Below, piece by piece: positions 53,961 to 61,917 of a DNA stretch of 64,000 bases. Positions within the stretch are counted from its first letter, which is position 1. Each line of letters starts with the position of its first letter. The notes under the pieces are model-generated. The model had not been told where the DNA came from, searched no databases, and saw nothing but the letters and a program-made list of their open reading frames with translations. The position numbers and the translations under genes were made by a program. The DNA comes from Pseudomonadota bacterium (lineage in GTDB: Bacteria; Desulfobacterota; Binatia; UBA1149): positions 1 through 64,000 of the forward strand of contig JACNKC010000047.1 of NCBI GenBank assembly GCA_014382245.1, in the 5' to 3' direction.

Positions 53961-56507
53961 TTATCGCCCTTGTGCGACGCTGGGCTCCTTGAGCAGCGCT
54001 TCTATAGCGGCCCTGAGCCTGTGCTCGTCGACGCCTGGATCGAAGCCGGTGCTCTGGTAACGGATCATCCCGTCGCCATCGACCAGGAAGGTCGCGGGCA
54101 TCGAGTGCACCAGGTACTTGCCCTTGAGGACAGCCTGGGGGTCGGTTATCACCGGAAAATTGGTTTCGTAGCTTTCCGCGAACTCGATCGACCTGCTGGC
54201 CAGGCTGTCAACACCGACACCTATGACCTGGAAGCCGCGCGGGCCGAATTCCTTGGTGTAGTCGGCCAGGAAGGGGAATTCCTTTTTACATGGCCCACAC
54301 CAGGAAGCAAAAAAGTTGAGCAGCGTGAGTTTTCCCTTGTAGGCGCTCTCGCTCACCGCGTTGCCCTCGGCGTCGGTAGTCGAGAATATCGGCGCCCTGG
54401 TATCGAGCAGGTCGGTAACGTTAGCGCTCAGCATGGAAGCGTCGACGGGTTGCGTGGTTACGTTCTCGTCTGCGCAACAGCGGAAGCCGGTGGTCTTGTT
54501 GCGACTGCCGGGGCCTACCGTCGATGTGCGTCGATTGCAGGCGGCACCCGACTTACTCGAGGCGTAGCCGCCAAGCAGCGTGCGTCGCCCGCGCCCGCTA
54601 TCGGCCCATTCGCCTATGTTGCCAGCGAGGTCGAAAAGGCCCGAGGCGGTGCGGCAGCCCGACCGGCTACCGGTGTTCGAGGGCTCACCGGTCTTTTTAT
54701 CGGCCGAGTCGTTGCAGACACCTTCTTCGTAGTACGGGCCGTAGGGGTACATGCTGCCTTCTATGGCATCGTCGGCAAACAGGCCGTTGGAGTTGTTGTC
54801 TTCTGCTGTTTTGCCGGTGCACGCGCTAACCCATTCGAGTTCGCTGCAAAGGCGCTTACCGGCTGCCCCGCAGGCTTCTTCGGCGCCAAAAAAATCAATG
54901 CGGGCAGGCTCAAGTCCCGGTTGGCTCACCGCTCGACCGTCGCGGGTGATCGCAGCCTCGTAAGGGTCGATCCAGTACGAACCATCGCCGACCGACACCA
55001 TCGAACTGCCGTCGCCAGCGGGCGCTGTCGCGGCCTCGACCTCGGCAGAATCGGCGGCTTCGAGGGCCTTTTCTATGTAGTACTCCAGGATGGAGGCCGA
55101 AGCCGAACCGGTGACCAGCCTGTCGTTGATATAGGTGCGAGGCGTGCCGTATATGCCCGCCCTGAAGGCAGTCTCTACGTCACCGGCGATAGCCGCCTGG
55201 GTGGACTCCGCCTCGAGACAGGAGCGAAAACGATCCATGTCGGCGCCAGCCCCGGCGGCGTAGTCGTCTACCGTCTGCACGTTGAGCGAGGGTTGGTTAT
55301 CGTACATGAGGTCGTGCATTTTCCAGAAGAGTCCCTGTTCGCCCGCACAGTGAGCAGCCCAGGCGGTCTCGCAGGCGACCGGGTGCTTGTCGAAGCCTTT
55401 CATCGAGCGGTTGCACTTTACGTTCATCGGAAAGTGGCGCATGACCAGCCTTACGCGGTCGCCGTACTTGGCCATAACCGTTTTAAACGAATTGGAGAGC
55501 ATCCGGCAGTAAGCGCACTGGAAGTCGGCGTACTTTACGATGGTGACATCGGCATCGGGGTTGCCGAGCCAGAACTCGTTTTCCTTGATGGGGGTTTCGA
55601 ACATGCTCCAGCCTTCGGAAGTCTTTTTTCCGTGGCCCCTCCCAGCGACGATTGGCGGAGCAACTTTTGACGCTTTCGAGGCCGGGGCTGGCTGCTTGTC
55701 GGCCGAGCTCTCAACAGCTGACTCGGAAGTAGCTGACTCGGAAGTAGCTGACCCGGTAGAAGCTGAATCGACCGCGGCAAACTGGGCGTCTATGGCCCCG
55801 CGATAGGCAGCCTCCATCGAGCTGCCGGCGGTGTAGTAAGCCCCGAGCGCGACGCCCGCACTGACACCCACGACCAGCAATGCCTGCGGTATGGGCGCGG
55901 CAAAAGATGCCAGTGCTCGCAGGGGCGCCTTGGCGACCTCGGGCAGGGGAGAGCCCGATGCCTTCCAGGCGAGCAGGAAGGCGGCGAGGTTTACCGTGTA
56001 CAGGCCTATGCAGTACAGGCAGTAGGCGCGTAGCCAGACGGTGGAAACCCAGGCCAGGAAGAGCGAGTAGACCACCGCGATGAGTGCCAGCAGGGCCGTC
56101 GACTGAAGGACGAGACGGGCTTGCTGCAGCGAAACGCTGGTCGCCGTCTTGATGGCCGACAGCGCCTGCACTGCCAGGAAGGCCATCAGGGCGTAAATCG
56201 GAGCGGCGTAAAGGGCGATGGGCAGGCCGAGGAACTCGGAGTAACTCGAAGCGTTAACCTTGTCGCAGTTGAGGGCGCCGCCCAGGTTACAGGAAGAAAC
56301 ATAGCTCGGGTCCAGGCCGAGTTTGAGCTTGTGGCGCACCAGGAAGACAGCCACCGCGAAGCCGACCGCGCATACAGCGACCAGGGCAGTCACCAGTGCC
56401 GGCGCGTACTCGGAAACCCCAGCCTCGGCTTGCTCGTCCGCAGCCGTTTCCAGGGGCGTCGTGTTCCGGGAGGGGCGTTCTTGCTTGGACTTGTTTTTCT
56501 TTGACAT
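53961..56507 (-). CDS. VKOR - DsbA - FGE-like - TlpA four-domain disulfide protein
   Basis: An 848-residue fusion. Residues ~35-185: VKOR-type membrane domain with loop cysteines C73/C81 (SSCNLGGALNCDKVN) and CLYC at 163-166. A low-complexity SATSESA linker follows. Residues ~300-485: DsbA-like thioredoxin with CAYC at 331-334 and cis-Pro GTP (~455). Residues ~500-680: formylglycine-generating-enzyme/SUMF1-like fold (WIDPYEA, GKRLCSELEWVSAC, DLAGNIGEWADS, GFRCC); the usual catalytic Cys pair is not intact. Residues ~700-840: TlpA-like redoxin with WCGPC at 736-740. All domains after the VKOR should be periplasmic. VKOR-DsbA fusions are known; this four-part order I do not recognise. Confidence 0.9.
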   Translation of the reverse strand: MSKKNKSKQERPSRNTTPLETAADEQAEAGVSEYAPALVTALVAVCAVGFAVAVFLVRHKLKLGLDPSYVSSCNLGGALNCDKVNASSYSEFLGLPIALYAAPIYALMAFLAVQALSAIKTATSVSLQQARLVLQSTALLALIAVVYSLFLAWVSTVWLRAYCLYCIGLYTVNLAAFLLAWKASGSPLPEVAKAPLRALASFAAPIPQALLVVGVSAGVALGAYYTAGSSMEAAYRGAIDAQFAAVDSASTGSATSESATSESAVESSADKQPAPASKASKVAPPIVAGRGHGKKTSEGWSMFETPIKENEFWLGNPDADVTIVKYADFQCAYCRMLSNSFKTVMAKYGDRVRLVMRHFPMNVKCNRSMKGFDKHPVACETAWAAHCAGEQGLFWKMHDLMYDNQPSLNVQTVDDYAAGAGADMDRFRSCLEAESTQAAIAGDVETAFRAGIYGTPRTYINDRLVTGSASASILEYYIEKALEAADSAEVEAATAPAGDGSSMVSVGDGSYWIDPYEAAITRDGRAVSQPGLEPARIDFFGAEEACGAAGKRLCSELEWVSACTGKTAEDNNSNGLFADDAIEGSMYPYGPYYEEGVCNDSADKKTGEPSNTGSRSGCRTASGLFDLAGNIGEWADSGRGRRTLLGGYASSKSGAACNRRTSTVGPGSRNKTTGFRCCADENVTTQPVDASMLSANVTDLLDTRAPIFSTTDAEGNAVSESAYKGKLTLLNFFASWCGPCKKEFPFLADYTKEFGPRGFQVIGVGVDSLASRSIEFAESYETNFPVITDPQAVLKGKYLVHSMPATFLVDGDGMIRYQSTGFDPGVDEHRLRAAIEALLKEPSVAQGR
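55716..55760 (-). repeat. 15-bp tandem repeat encoding the Ser/Thr-rich linker
   Basis: AGCTGACTCGGAAGT occurs twice perfectly and once diverged (AGCTGACCCGGTAGA), encoding (S/T)xESAT units between the VKOR and DsbA domains. Such a repeat can change linker length by slippage. Confidence 0.85.
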
Positions 56508-56711
56508 ATTCTCGTGAAACTGCTCTCGTTATGATGCCACATTGGACGCGGTTCGCGCAGCTTTTTAGACTGCGTTTGAACACAGCACAGGCCTTGTTCT
56601 CTACTGCTTCCCCGTTGGAAAACTGCGCCGGAAAGTGGGACAAGGTCGTGGTTTTGCCGGTTGCGGCAGGACCGGGCAGGGCGGCACAGAGCTTCTGCCT
56701 CAGGAACAGCA

Positions 56712-57149
56712 ATGAAAACGGTCGGTAGACATCTTCTCATTGAGTTTTACGATTGCGACAGGCCCCTGCTCGATGATCTTGACAGCTTACGTAAAATCAT
56801 GACCGGGGCGGCCGAAACCGTCGGAGCCACCGTAGTAGGCGAAACCTTTCACCGATTCGCGCCCCAGGGGGTGAGCGGTACGGTGGTCATCGCCGAGTCT
56901 CACTTGTCGCTTCATACCTGGCCTGAGAACGGTTACGCGGCGATTGATATCTACACCTGCGGTGGTCTCGTACCGGGCGACGCGTTTGGTTATCTCGCAT
57001 CCAGTCTGCACGCCGGTAGCGCACGCCAACGCGAAATAATTCGCGGCTTGCCCGAGCAGGTCGAGGATGACCGTGTTTTTGAATCGGCTGACGTAGAGGT
57101 CCTGAGCCGGGAGTGCGAGCTGGTCGAGCTGCGCAGGGCCGAGGGCTGA
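56712..57149 (+). CDS. speH: S-adenosylmethionine decarboxylase proenzyme
   Basis: A 145-residue SpeH-type proenzyme. ESHLSLHTWPENGYAAIDIYTCGG contains the autocleavage Ser (H-L-S) that becomes the pyruvoyl cofactor, plus the catalytic His and Cys. GRHLLIEFYDCD is the usual N-terminus. AGGAACAGCA precedes ATG 56712; the track start 56661 is upstream non-coding sequence. It makes decarboxylated SAM for the spermidine synthase encoded next. Confidence 0.95.
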   Translation: MKTVGRHLLIEFYDCDRPLLDDLDSLRKIMTGAAETVGATVVGETFHRFAPQGVSGTVVIAESHLSLHTWPENGYAAIDIYTCGGLVPGDAFGYLASSLHAGSARQREIIRGLPEQVEDDRVFESADVEVLSRECELVELRRAEG

Positions 57150-57220
57150 CAAGCAGCGTGGGATTGCCGGACAAACCTGGGAGCATCGACCAGGCAGCGG
57201 CCCTGCTCGACGGGGGGCTC

Positions 57221-58141
57221 ATGCCGGCGACGCGCGGTGGCTTCGATGGTGAGTGGTTCACCGAGGAGGCAAACGGGTCTGCGCGCTTCGCGGTCAGAAT
57301 GGAGGCGCTGCTCCACGAAGAGCGGTCTCCCTGGCAGAAGATTTCGGTCTACGACAGCAGTTTCTTCGGCAGGGTGCTCACCCTCGACGATGTATTCATG
57401 CTCAGTGAGCGCGACGAGTTTGTCTACCACGAGATGCTCGTTCATGTTCCCCTGCTCGCCATGCCCGACCCCGCCAGCGTTCTTATAATCGGGGGGGGCG
57501 ACGGCGGTTGCCTGCGCGAGGTGTTGCGACATGACTGCGTGCAGAGAGTCGTACTCTGCGAGCTCGATGAGCGGGTAAGCCGGGTCTGCGAGCAGTATTT
57601 TACCTGGCCGGCATCGGCTTTTGCCGACGCCCGGACCGAGTGCGTGTTCGAGGACGGTATTGGCTTCGTCAAGGAGCATCCTGCCGCTTTCGACCTCGTC
57701 ATAGTAGACAGTACCGATCCGGTCGGTGCCGCGATAGGCTTGTTCAGGCGGGAGTTCTACGAGTCTGTGCGCGCTAGTTTGCGTAGTGGTGGAGTGATGA
57801 CCGCTCAGACGGAGTCGCCCCACTGGAACGCCGACATGCTTGGCGCCATAAACCGGGAAATCGGCTCGGCCTTCGCCCAGGTTGATTCCTATCTCGCGAT
57901 GATTCCCACCTACCCCGGTGGTTGCTGGTCCTTGGCCTGGGCCTCGTCTACTCGCCGCCCCGGGGATTTCTTCGACCAGCAACGCGCGAAGGAAATTGCC
58001 GCCTCCTGTTCTTACTACCAGCCCGGTCTCCAGTCGGCTGCCTTCGCGTTGCCGGTGTTTGCCGAGCGCGCTTGCAGTGGCCAGAACCTGTTCGAGCGTT
58101 TTGACAGCAGGGTCTACAAGAACCTTAATCCCGATGACTGA
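57221..58141 (+). CDS. speE: Spermidine synthase
   Basis: A ~306-residue aminopropyltransferase: FTEEANGSARFAVRMEALLHEERSPWQKISVYDSSFFGRVLTLDDVFMLSERDEFVYHEMLVH, SAM-type motif IIGGGDGGCLREVLRH, and DSTDPVGAAIGLFRREFYE (catalytic Asp region). ATG 57221 is preferred; GTG 57158 would add 21 residues. It transfers the aminopropyl group from decarboxylated SAM to putrescine, releasing methylthioadenosine. The 3' end overlaps the next gene by 8 bp. Confidence 0.95.
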   Translation: MPATRGGFDGEWFTEEANGSARFAVRMEALLHEERSPWQKISVYDSSFFGRVLTLDDVFMLSERDEFVYHEMLVHVPLLAMPDPASVLIIGGGDGGCLREVLRHDCVQRVVLCELDERVSRVCEQYFTWPASAFADARTECVFEDGIGFVKEHPAAFDLVIVDSTDPVGAAIGLFRREFYESVRASLRSGGVMTAQTESPHWNADMLGAINREIGSAFAQVDSYLAMIPTYPGGCWSLAWASSTRRPGDFFDQQRAKEIAASCSYYQPGLQSAAFALPVFAERACSGQNLFERFDSRVYKNLNPDD

Positions 58142-58979
58142 TAGCCGCCAGACAGTAGCGGTGATCATTCCGGTGCGCGACCGTATGCAGCTGCTCGGCC
58201 GGGCGCTCGACTCGGTGCTGGCCCAGCTGCGGCCACCCGACGAGATAGTGGTAGTGGATGACGGATCGGTCGACGGCAGTGCTGAGCTGGTGAAGCAACG
58301 CTACCCCGGCGTCAAGCTGCTGGTGCAGGCGCCAGCAGGCGTGAGCGCGGCTCGCAATCGAGGAATCGCCGGTAGCAACTCGGACTGGCTGGCCTTTCTC
58401 GATTCAGACGACGCCTGGCACCCCGATAAGTTGCAGCGACAGTTGACGGCCCTTTCTCAGCGGCCATCGATGAAAATATGCCACTGTGACGAGATCTGGT
58501 TGCGCAACGGCCGGCGCGTGAACCCGATGCGCAAGCACGCGCGTTACGGTGGCTGGGTATTCGAGCGTTGCCTGCCCCTGTGCTGCATATCGCCTTCGAC
58601 TGCCCTGGTCCACCGGGATGTTTTTGCCTCGGTCGGGGTATTCGACGAAACCCTGCCTGCCTGCGAAGACTACGATCTCTGGTTGAGAGTCAGCGCTCGT
58701 TTCCCGGTGCTCTATCTTGACGAAAAACTTGCTACGCGTTGGGGTGGGCACGCCGACCAATTATCTGCGCGCTACCCCGCCATGGACCGATTCAGGGTGA
58801 AAGCACTGGAGAAGGTGCTGCTCCCGGGAACCCTGCAACCCCGCTGGCGCCGCGCGGCGGCGGCCGAGGCGCGGCGCCGACTCGACATTCTCGCCGGTGG
58901 GTCTGAGCGCAGGGGGAGGATGCAGGAGGCGTGTGCGTTCCGTACACGTGCGGCCGAACTAGGCAGGTACCAGCGGTGA
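58134..58979 (+). CDS. Family 2 glycosyltransferase
   Basis: A ~281-residue GT-A fold enzyme: VAVIIPVRDRMQLLGRALDSVLAQLRPPDEIVVVDDGSVDGS, SAARNRGIAGSNSDWLAFLDSDDAWHPDKL (DxD), and CEDYDLWLRVS (catalytic region). It has no TM segment. It would add a sugar from an NDP-donor; acceptor unknown. The start overlaps speE by 8 bp, and the stop overlaps the nucleosidase gene (GTGA), so it belongs to this operon although polyamine synthesis offers no obvious role. Confidence 0.9.
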   Translation: MTDSRQTVAVIIPVRDRMQLLGRALDSVLAQLRPPDEIVVVDDGSVDGSAELVKQRYPGVKLLVQAPAGVSAARNRGIAGSNSDWLAFLDSDDAWHPDKLQRQLTALSQRPSMKICHCDEIWLRNGRRVNPMRKHARYGGWVFERCLPLCCISPSTALVHRDVFASVGVFDETLPACEDYDLWLRVSARFPVLYLDEKLATRWGGHADQLSARYPAMDRFRVKALEKVLLPGTLQPRWRRAAAAEARRRLDILAGGSERRGRMQEACAFRTRAAELGRYQR

Positions 58980-59827
58980 GCGTGGCGACCGTTAACCTGG
59001 TCGTAGCCATGGGCTGTGAAGCCGCGCCCCTGCTGCGTGCCCTTGCTTTGAGGTCGCTGCCGGTCGAAGGCGGCTTCAGGGCCTGGTGTGATGACGCGCA
59101 CGAAACTTTCCTTCTGCAGGCCGGCATCGGCAGGGTCCATGCAGCCGCGGGGGTCGCAACGTTGCAGGAGTTGTCGGGACACCCGGCCTGTTCGGCCTGG
59201 CTCAACGTCGGTATTGCCGGGCACCCAGAGGAGGAGATCGGTCGCGTACTGGTGGCCGAATCTGTTCACGAAGAGGCGGGCGGCAGGGTGCACTACCCGG
59301 CGTTACCCGCGGGCCTGGCCCTGGGAACGGCCCCGCTTCTGACCGTTGACAGACCGAGCAAGGAGTATCGCCCCGGGTTTCTTCACGACATGGAAGGGTC
59401 GGCCTTCATGGCGACGGCCCTGCGCTACTCGAGCACTGAACTCGTGCACTGCCTGAAGGTCGTGTCCGACAACCGGGCCCAGCCCCTGTCAACGGCTGGC
59501 TTGAGCAAGAGCAGGGTCGAGTCCCTGCTCGAACTAGCGGTTGAGGATGTGGTTTCAATGGTGGCTGAGTTGAGGGTCCCAGCCGAGCAGAGGGCAAGCC
59601 GACTCGCGCCGCCGGCCCAGTGGCAGAAGCTGTCCGAAGACTATGCCTGCTCGGTGACCCAGGCCGCCTTGCTCCGACGCTTGCTGCAGCGATGGAATGC
59701 CTTGTTTCCGGGACGAGAGCTTCCGGAGGTGAAGCAGACCGATTCGGCCCGCGGCAGCGCGGCTGGCGAGCTGCTGCGGCAGCTCGAAGCGGGACTCGAT
59801 GAGATGTGGCAGCGGGACGGCCAGTGA
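58976..59827 (+). CDS. MTA/SAH-type nucleosidase / nucleoside phosphorylase-like protein
   Basis: A 283-residue protein of the purine nucleoside phosphorylase/MTAN superfamily: NLVVAMGCEAAPLLRAL, LLQAGIGRVHAAAGVATL, AWLNVGIAGH, HDMEGSAFMATAL (ribose-binding Met-Glu) and KVVSDN (catalytic Asp). It starts at GTG and overlaps the glycosyltransferase. In this setting it could salvage methylthioadenosine from SpeE or 5'-deoxyadenosine from the radical SAM protein that follows. The C-terminal ~70 residues are an extension not typical of MTAN. Confidence 0.8.
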   Translation: MSVATVNLVVAMGCEAAPLLRALALRSLPVEGGFRAWCDDAHETFLLQAGIGRVHAAAGVATLQELSGHPACSAWLNVGIAGHPEEEIGRVLVAESVHEEAGGRVHYPALPAGLALGTAPLLTVDRPSKEYRPGFLHDMEGSAFMATALRYSSTELVHCLKVVSDNRAQPLSTAGLSKSRVESLLELAVEDVVSMVAELRVPAEQRASRLAPPAQWQKLSEDYACSVTQAALLRRLLQRWNALFPGRELPEVKQTDSARGSAAGELLRQLEAGLDEMWQRDGQ

Positions 59828-60861
59828 TCGAGACCATTTATATTGAGAGCGAGCTGCTCGAGCATCCCCGGGCCCGGGCCGTCATGAAGCGTCTGCCCCG
59901 CGCCCGGGTCGTCAGCTGCGATCACTACGGCGAGGTTTTCAATCCCCACGCCCAGGATTTTCGCCTGCAGAAGGAGAACCCTGCCCTGCTGATAGCTCGC
60001 AAGCGCGGCCGCATGGTCCTGCCGGTGCCGCCGGGGTCGGGTATCGGGGCAGAACAGGACTTCTATTTTTCCCACTTGCTCAACTGCCCCTACGACTGCC
60101 GCTATTGTTTTCTGCAGGGCAGTTACAACTCGGCTGGCCTCGTACTCTTCGTTAACTACGAAGACTTCATGACGGCGGTGGACGAACGCATCGGCGAACT
60201 CGGCGATGGTGAACGGGCGTGCTTTTTTTCGGGATACGACGGTGATTCGCTGGCTCTCGATGCGGTCACCGGTTTCGCGGGAGAGTTTCTCAGTTTCTTT
60301 GAGCAGCGCCCGCGCGCGTGGCTCGAGCTGCGCACCCGCTCGGTTAATACGGCTGCACTGCTGGCGCGGGAGCCGATTGATAATTGCATAGTGGCTTTCA
60401 GCCTTTCGCCTCCCGCGGTTGCCGATCGCCTCGATATCGGCGCTCCTCCGGTTCGCTCACGCCTGAAAGCAATGGCGGGGCTCGCGCGGGCCGGTTGGAA
60501 ACTTGGCGCGCGGCTCGACCCGCTGTTGTTTCACGATGGCTGGGAGCAGGGCTACACGCAGCTGATCGCTGATCTTTTTGCCTGCGTGCCGACTTCGTCG
60601 CTGCACTCCCTGTCGTTGGGGCCGCTGCGCTTTCCGCCCAAAGTACTGGAGAAAATGAGGCGGCTTCATCCCACGGACCCCTTGCTCGCCGCTCCTACCG
60701 AGGAATGGCTGGGCGCTCGGGTTACTCCGCGAGATATTCACGAACAGATGCAACGGCTCTGCCTGGAGGCTCTGCCTGCCTCGCTGGATAAGTCCCGGGT
60801 GTTCTGCTGGCCGGCCAATGAGGGGGTCACGAGCGAGGAGCAGCCGCGACTCGCTGTGTGA
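59824..60861 (+). CDS. Spore photoproduct lyase-like radical SAM protein
   Basis: A 345-residue radical SAM protein: IETIYIESELLEHPRARAVMKRLPRARVVSCDHYGEVFN at the N-terminus, then CPYDCRYCFLQGSY (Cx3Cx2C cluster motif near residue 92), and CFFSGYDGDSLALD. This is the SplB family. The organism shows no sign of sporulation here; non-spore-former SPL homologues exist, with unknown or repair roles. It starts at GTG 59824, overlapping the nucleosidase stop (GTGA). Confidence 0.87.
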   Translation: MIETIYIESELLEHPRARAVMKRLPRARVVSCDHYGEVFNPHAQDFRLQKENPALLIARKRGRMVLPVPPGSGIGAEQDFYFSHLLNCPYDCRYCFLQGSYNSAGLVLFVNYEDFMTAVDERIGELGDGERACFFSGYDGDSLALDAVTGFAGEFLSFFEQRPRAWLELRTRSVNTAALLAREPIDNCIVAFSLSPPAVADRLDIGAPPVRSRLKAMAGLARAGWKLGARLDPLLFHDGWEQGYTQLIADLFACVPTSSLHSLSLGPLRFPPKVLEKMRRLHPTDPLLAAPTEEWLGARVTPRDIHEQMQRLCLEALPASLDKSRVFCWPANEGVTSEEQPRLAV

Positions 60862-60958
60862 ATTGCTCGACGAGACTTGCGGTAGCCGGTGTTCTGCGGG
60901 TAGAACACGTTTCACTCGTGCGGGCGACCGCTGCCGAGCCGCCCGACGGATAAACTCG

Positions 60959-61426
60959 ATGAGCAGAAAGGCTGAAACAGACGCGACCAAGGGCATTCTG
61001 ACCGCACCCTACGTCCTTGAGTACAGCTATACGCGCAGCACCGGTCCCGTGCTGGGTCGTTTTTTCAGCGGTTTACGCGACAAGAAGATCGAAGGAATAC
61101 GGGTCGCGGACGGACGCGTCCTGGTTCCGCCCGTTGAAACCGACCCTGTCACCGGCGATGAACTCGATGAGTTCGTGCAGGTGGGTGAGATTGGAACAGT
61201 CACGGCTTGCAGCTGGCTTGCCGAGCCGCGGGCCGAACATCCCCTCGACAAGCCCTTCGCGTGGGCACTGGTACAGCTGGACGGAGCCGACACCGGGCTC
61301 CTGCACGCCGTTGACTGCGGCAGCGCAGAAAATCTTGAGGTCGGAAGCCGGGTGGAGGTGTCCTGGCGTGACGAGAGGCACGGTTTCATCACCGACATTG
61401 AGTGTTTCAGGTTGCTGGGAGACTGA
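60959..61426 (+). CDS. DUF35 OB-fold protein (first copy)
   Basis: A 155-residue protein: LEYSYTRSTGPVLGRFFSGLRDKKIEGIRVADGRVLVPPVETDPVTG then the OB-fold VGEIGTVTACSW...PFAWALVQLDGADTGLLHAVDCG and VEVSWRDERHGFITDIECF. DUF35 proteins usually have an N-terminal Cys4 zinc ribbon; here the Cys residues are absent. They act as partners of thiolase-like enzymes (for example in archaeal HMG-CoA formation and in steroid side-chain aldolases). It starts the four-gene cluster. Confidence 0.85.
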   Translation: MSRKAETDATKGILTAPYVLEYSYTRSTGPVLGRFFSGLRDKKIEGIRVADGRVLVPPVETDPVTGDELDEFVQVGEIGTVTACSWLAEPRAEHPLDKPFAWALVQLDGADTGLLHAVDCGSAENLEVGSRVEVSWRDERHGFITDIECFRLLGD

Positions 61427-61917
61427 TGGCTGAAGATCCCATAACGGGCATCGTGTGCCCCATACGGCTCGACTACACGATCACGCCGGGTAGGGCGCAG
61501 ACCCGTTTTCTCAGGGGCCTCGAAAGCGGCAAGCTGCTGGGCCAGCGCTGTCCGGCCACCGGCAAGGTCTACATGCCGCCACGAGGTTCATCGCCCACGC
61601 ATGGTCTACCTACCACCGAGGAGGTCGAGGTAGCCGACAGGGGAACAGTCACTACATTCTGCGTAGTGAACCTCCAGTTTGCTTCGACCGTCCGCGAGAT
61701 TCCCTACGTGTGCGCGCAGATACTACTCGACGGCGCCGACATTCCGTTTTTCTTCGTCGTTCAGGAAGTCGACGTAAACGAAATACGCATGGGCATGCGC
61801 GTTGAGGCTGTCTGGAAAGATCCCTCCGAGTGGGGCCCGACGCTTGAGAACATCTTGTTTTTCAAGCCGACCGGCGAAGCCGATGCTTCCCGGGAATCTT
61901 ACAAGGAGCACGTCTGA
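61426..61917 (+). CDS. DUF35 OB-fold protein (second copy)
   Basis: A 163-residue paralogue: TPGRAQTRFLRGLESGKLLGQRCPATGKVYMPPRGSSPTHG, where the zinc ribbon is reduced to a single Cys (family: RCxxCG...CPxC), and the OB-fold RGTVTTFCVVN...VCAQILLDGADIPFFFVV...VEAVWKDPSEWGPT. The start overlaps the previous stop (TGATG). It is likely the acyl-CoA-channelling partner of one of the thiolases that follow. Confidence 0.87.
   Translation: MAEDPITGIVCPIRLDYTITPGRAQTRFLRGLESGKLLGQRCPATGKVYMPPRGSSPTHGLPTTEEVEVADRGTVTTFCVVNLQFASTVREIPYVCAQILLDGADIPFFFVVQEVDVNEIRMGMRVEAVWKDPSEWGPTLENILFFKPTGEADASRESYKEHV

Noticed and set aside
53952-55670. 572-codon open frame on the plus strand
   Set aside because: It is antisense to the VKOR-DsbA-FGE-TlpA gene, has no recognisable motif, and its Val/Gly/Arg composition mirrors the true gene.
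56508-56711. Small genes between the fusion protein and speH
   Set aside because: Open frames there are extensions of shadows or overlap the speH start; no motif or SD supports them.
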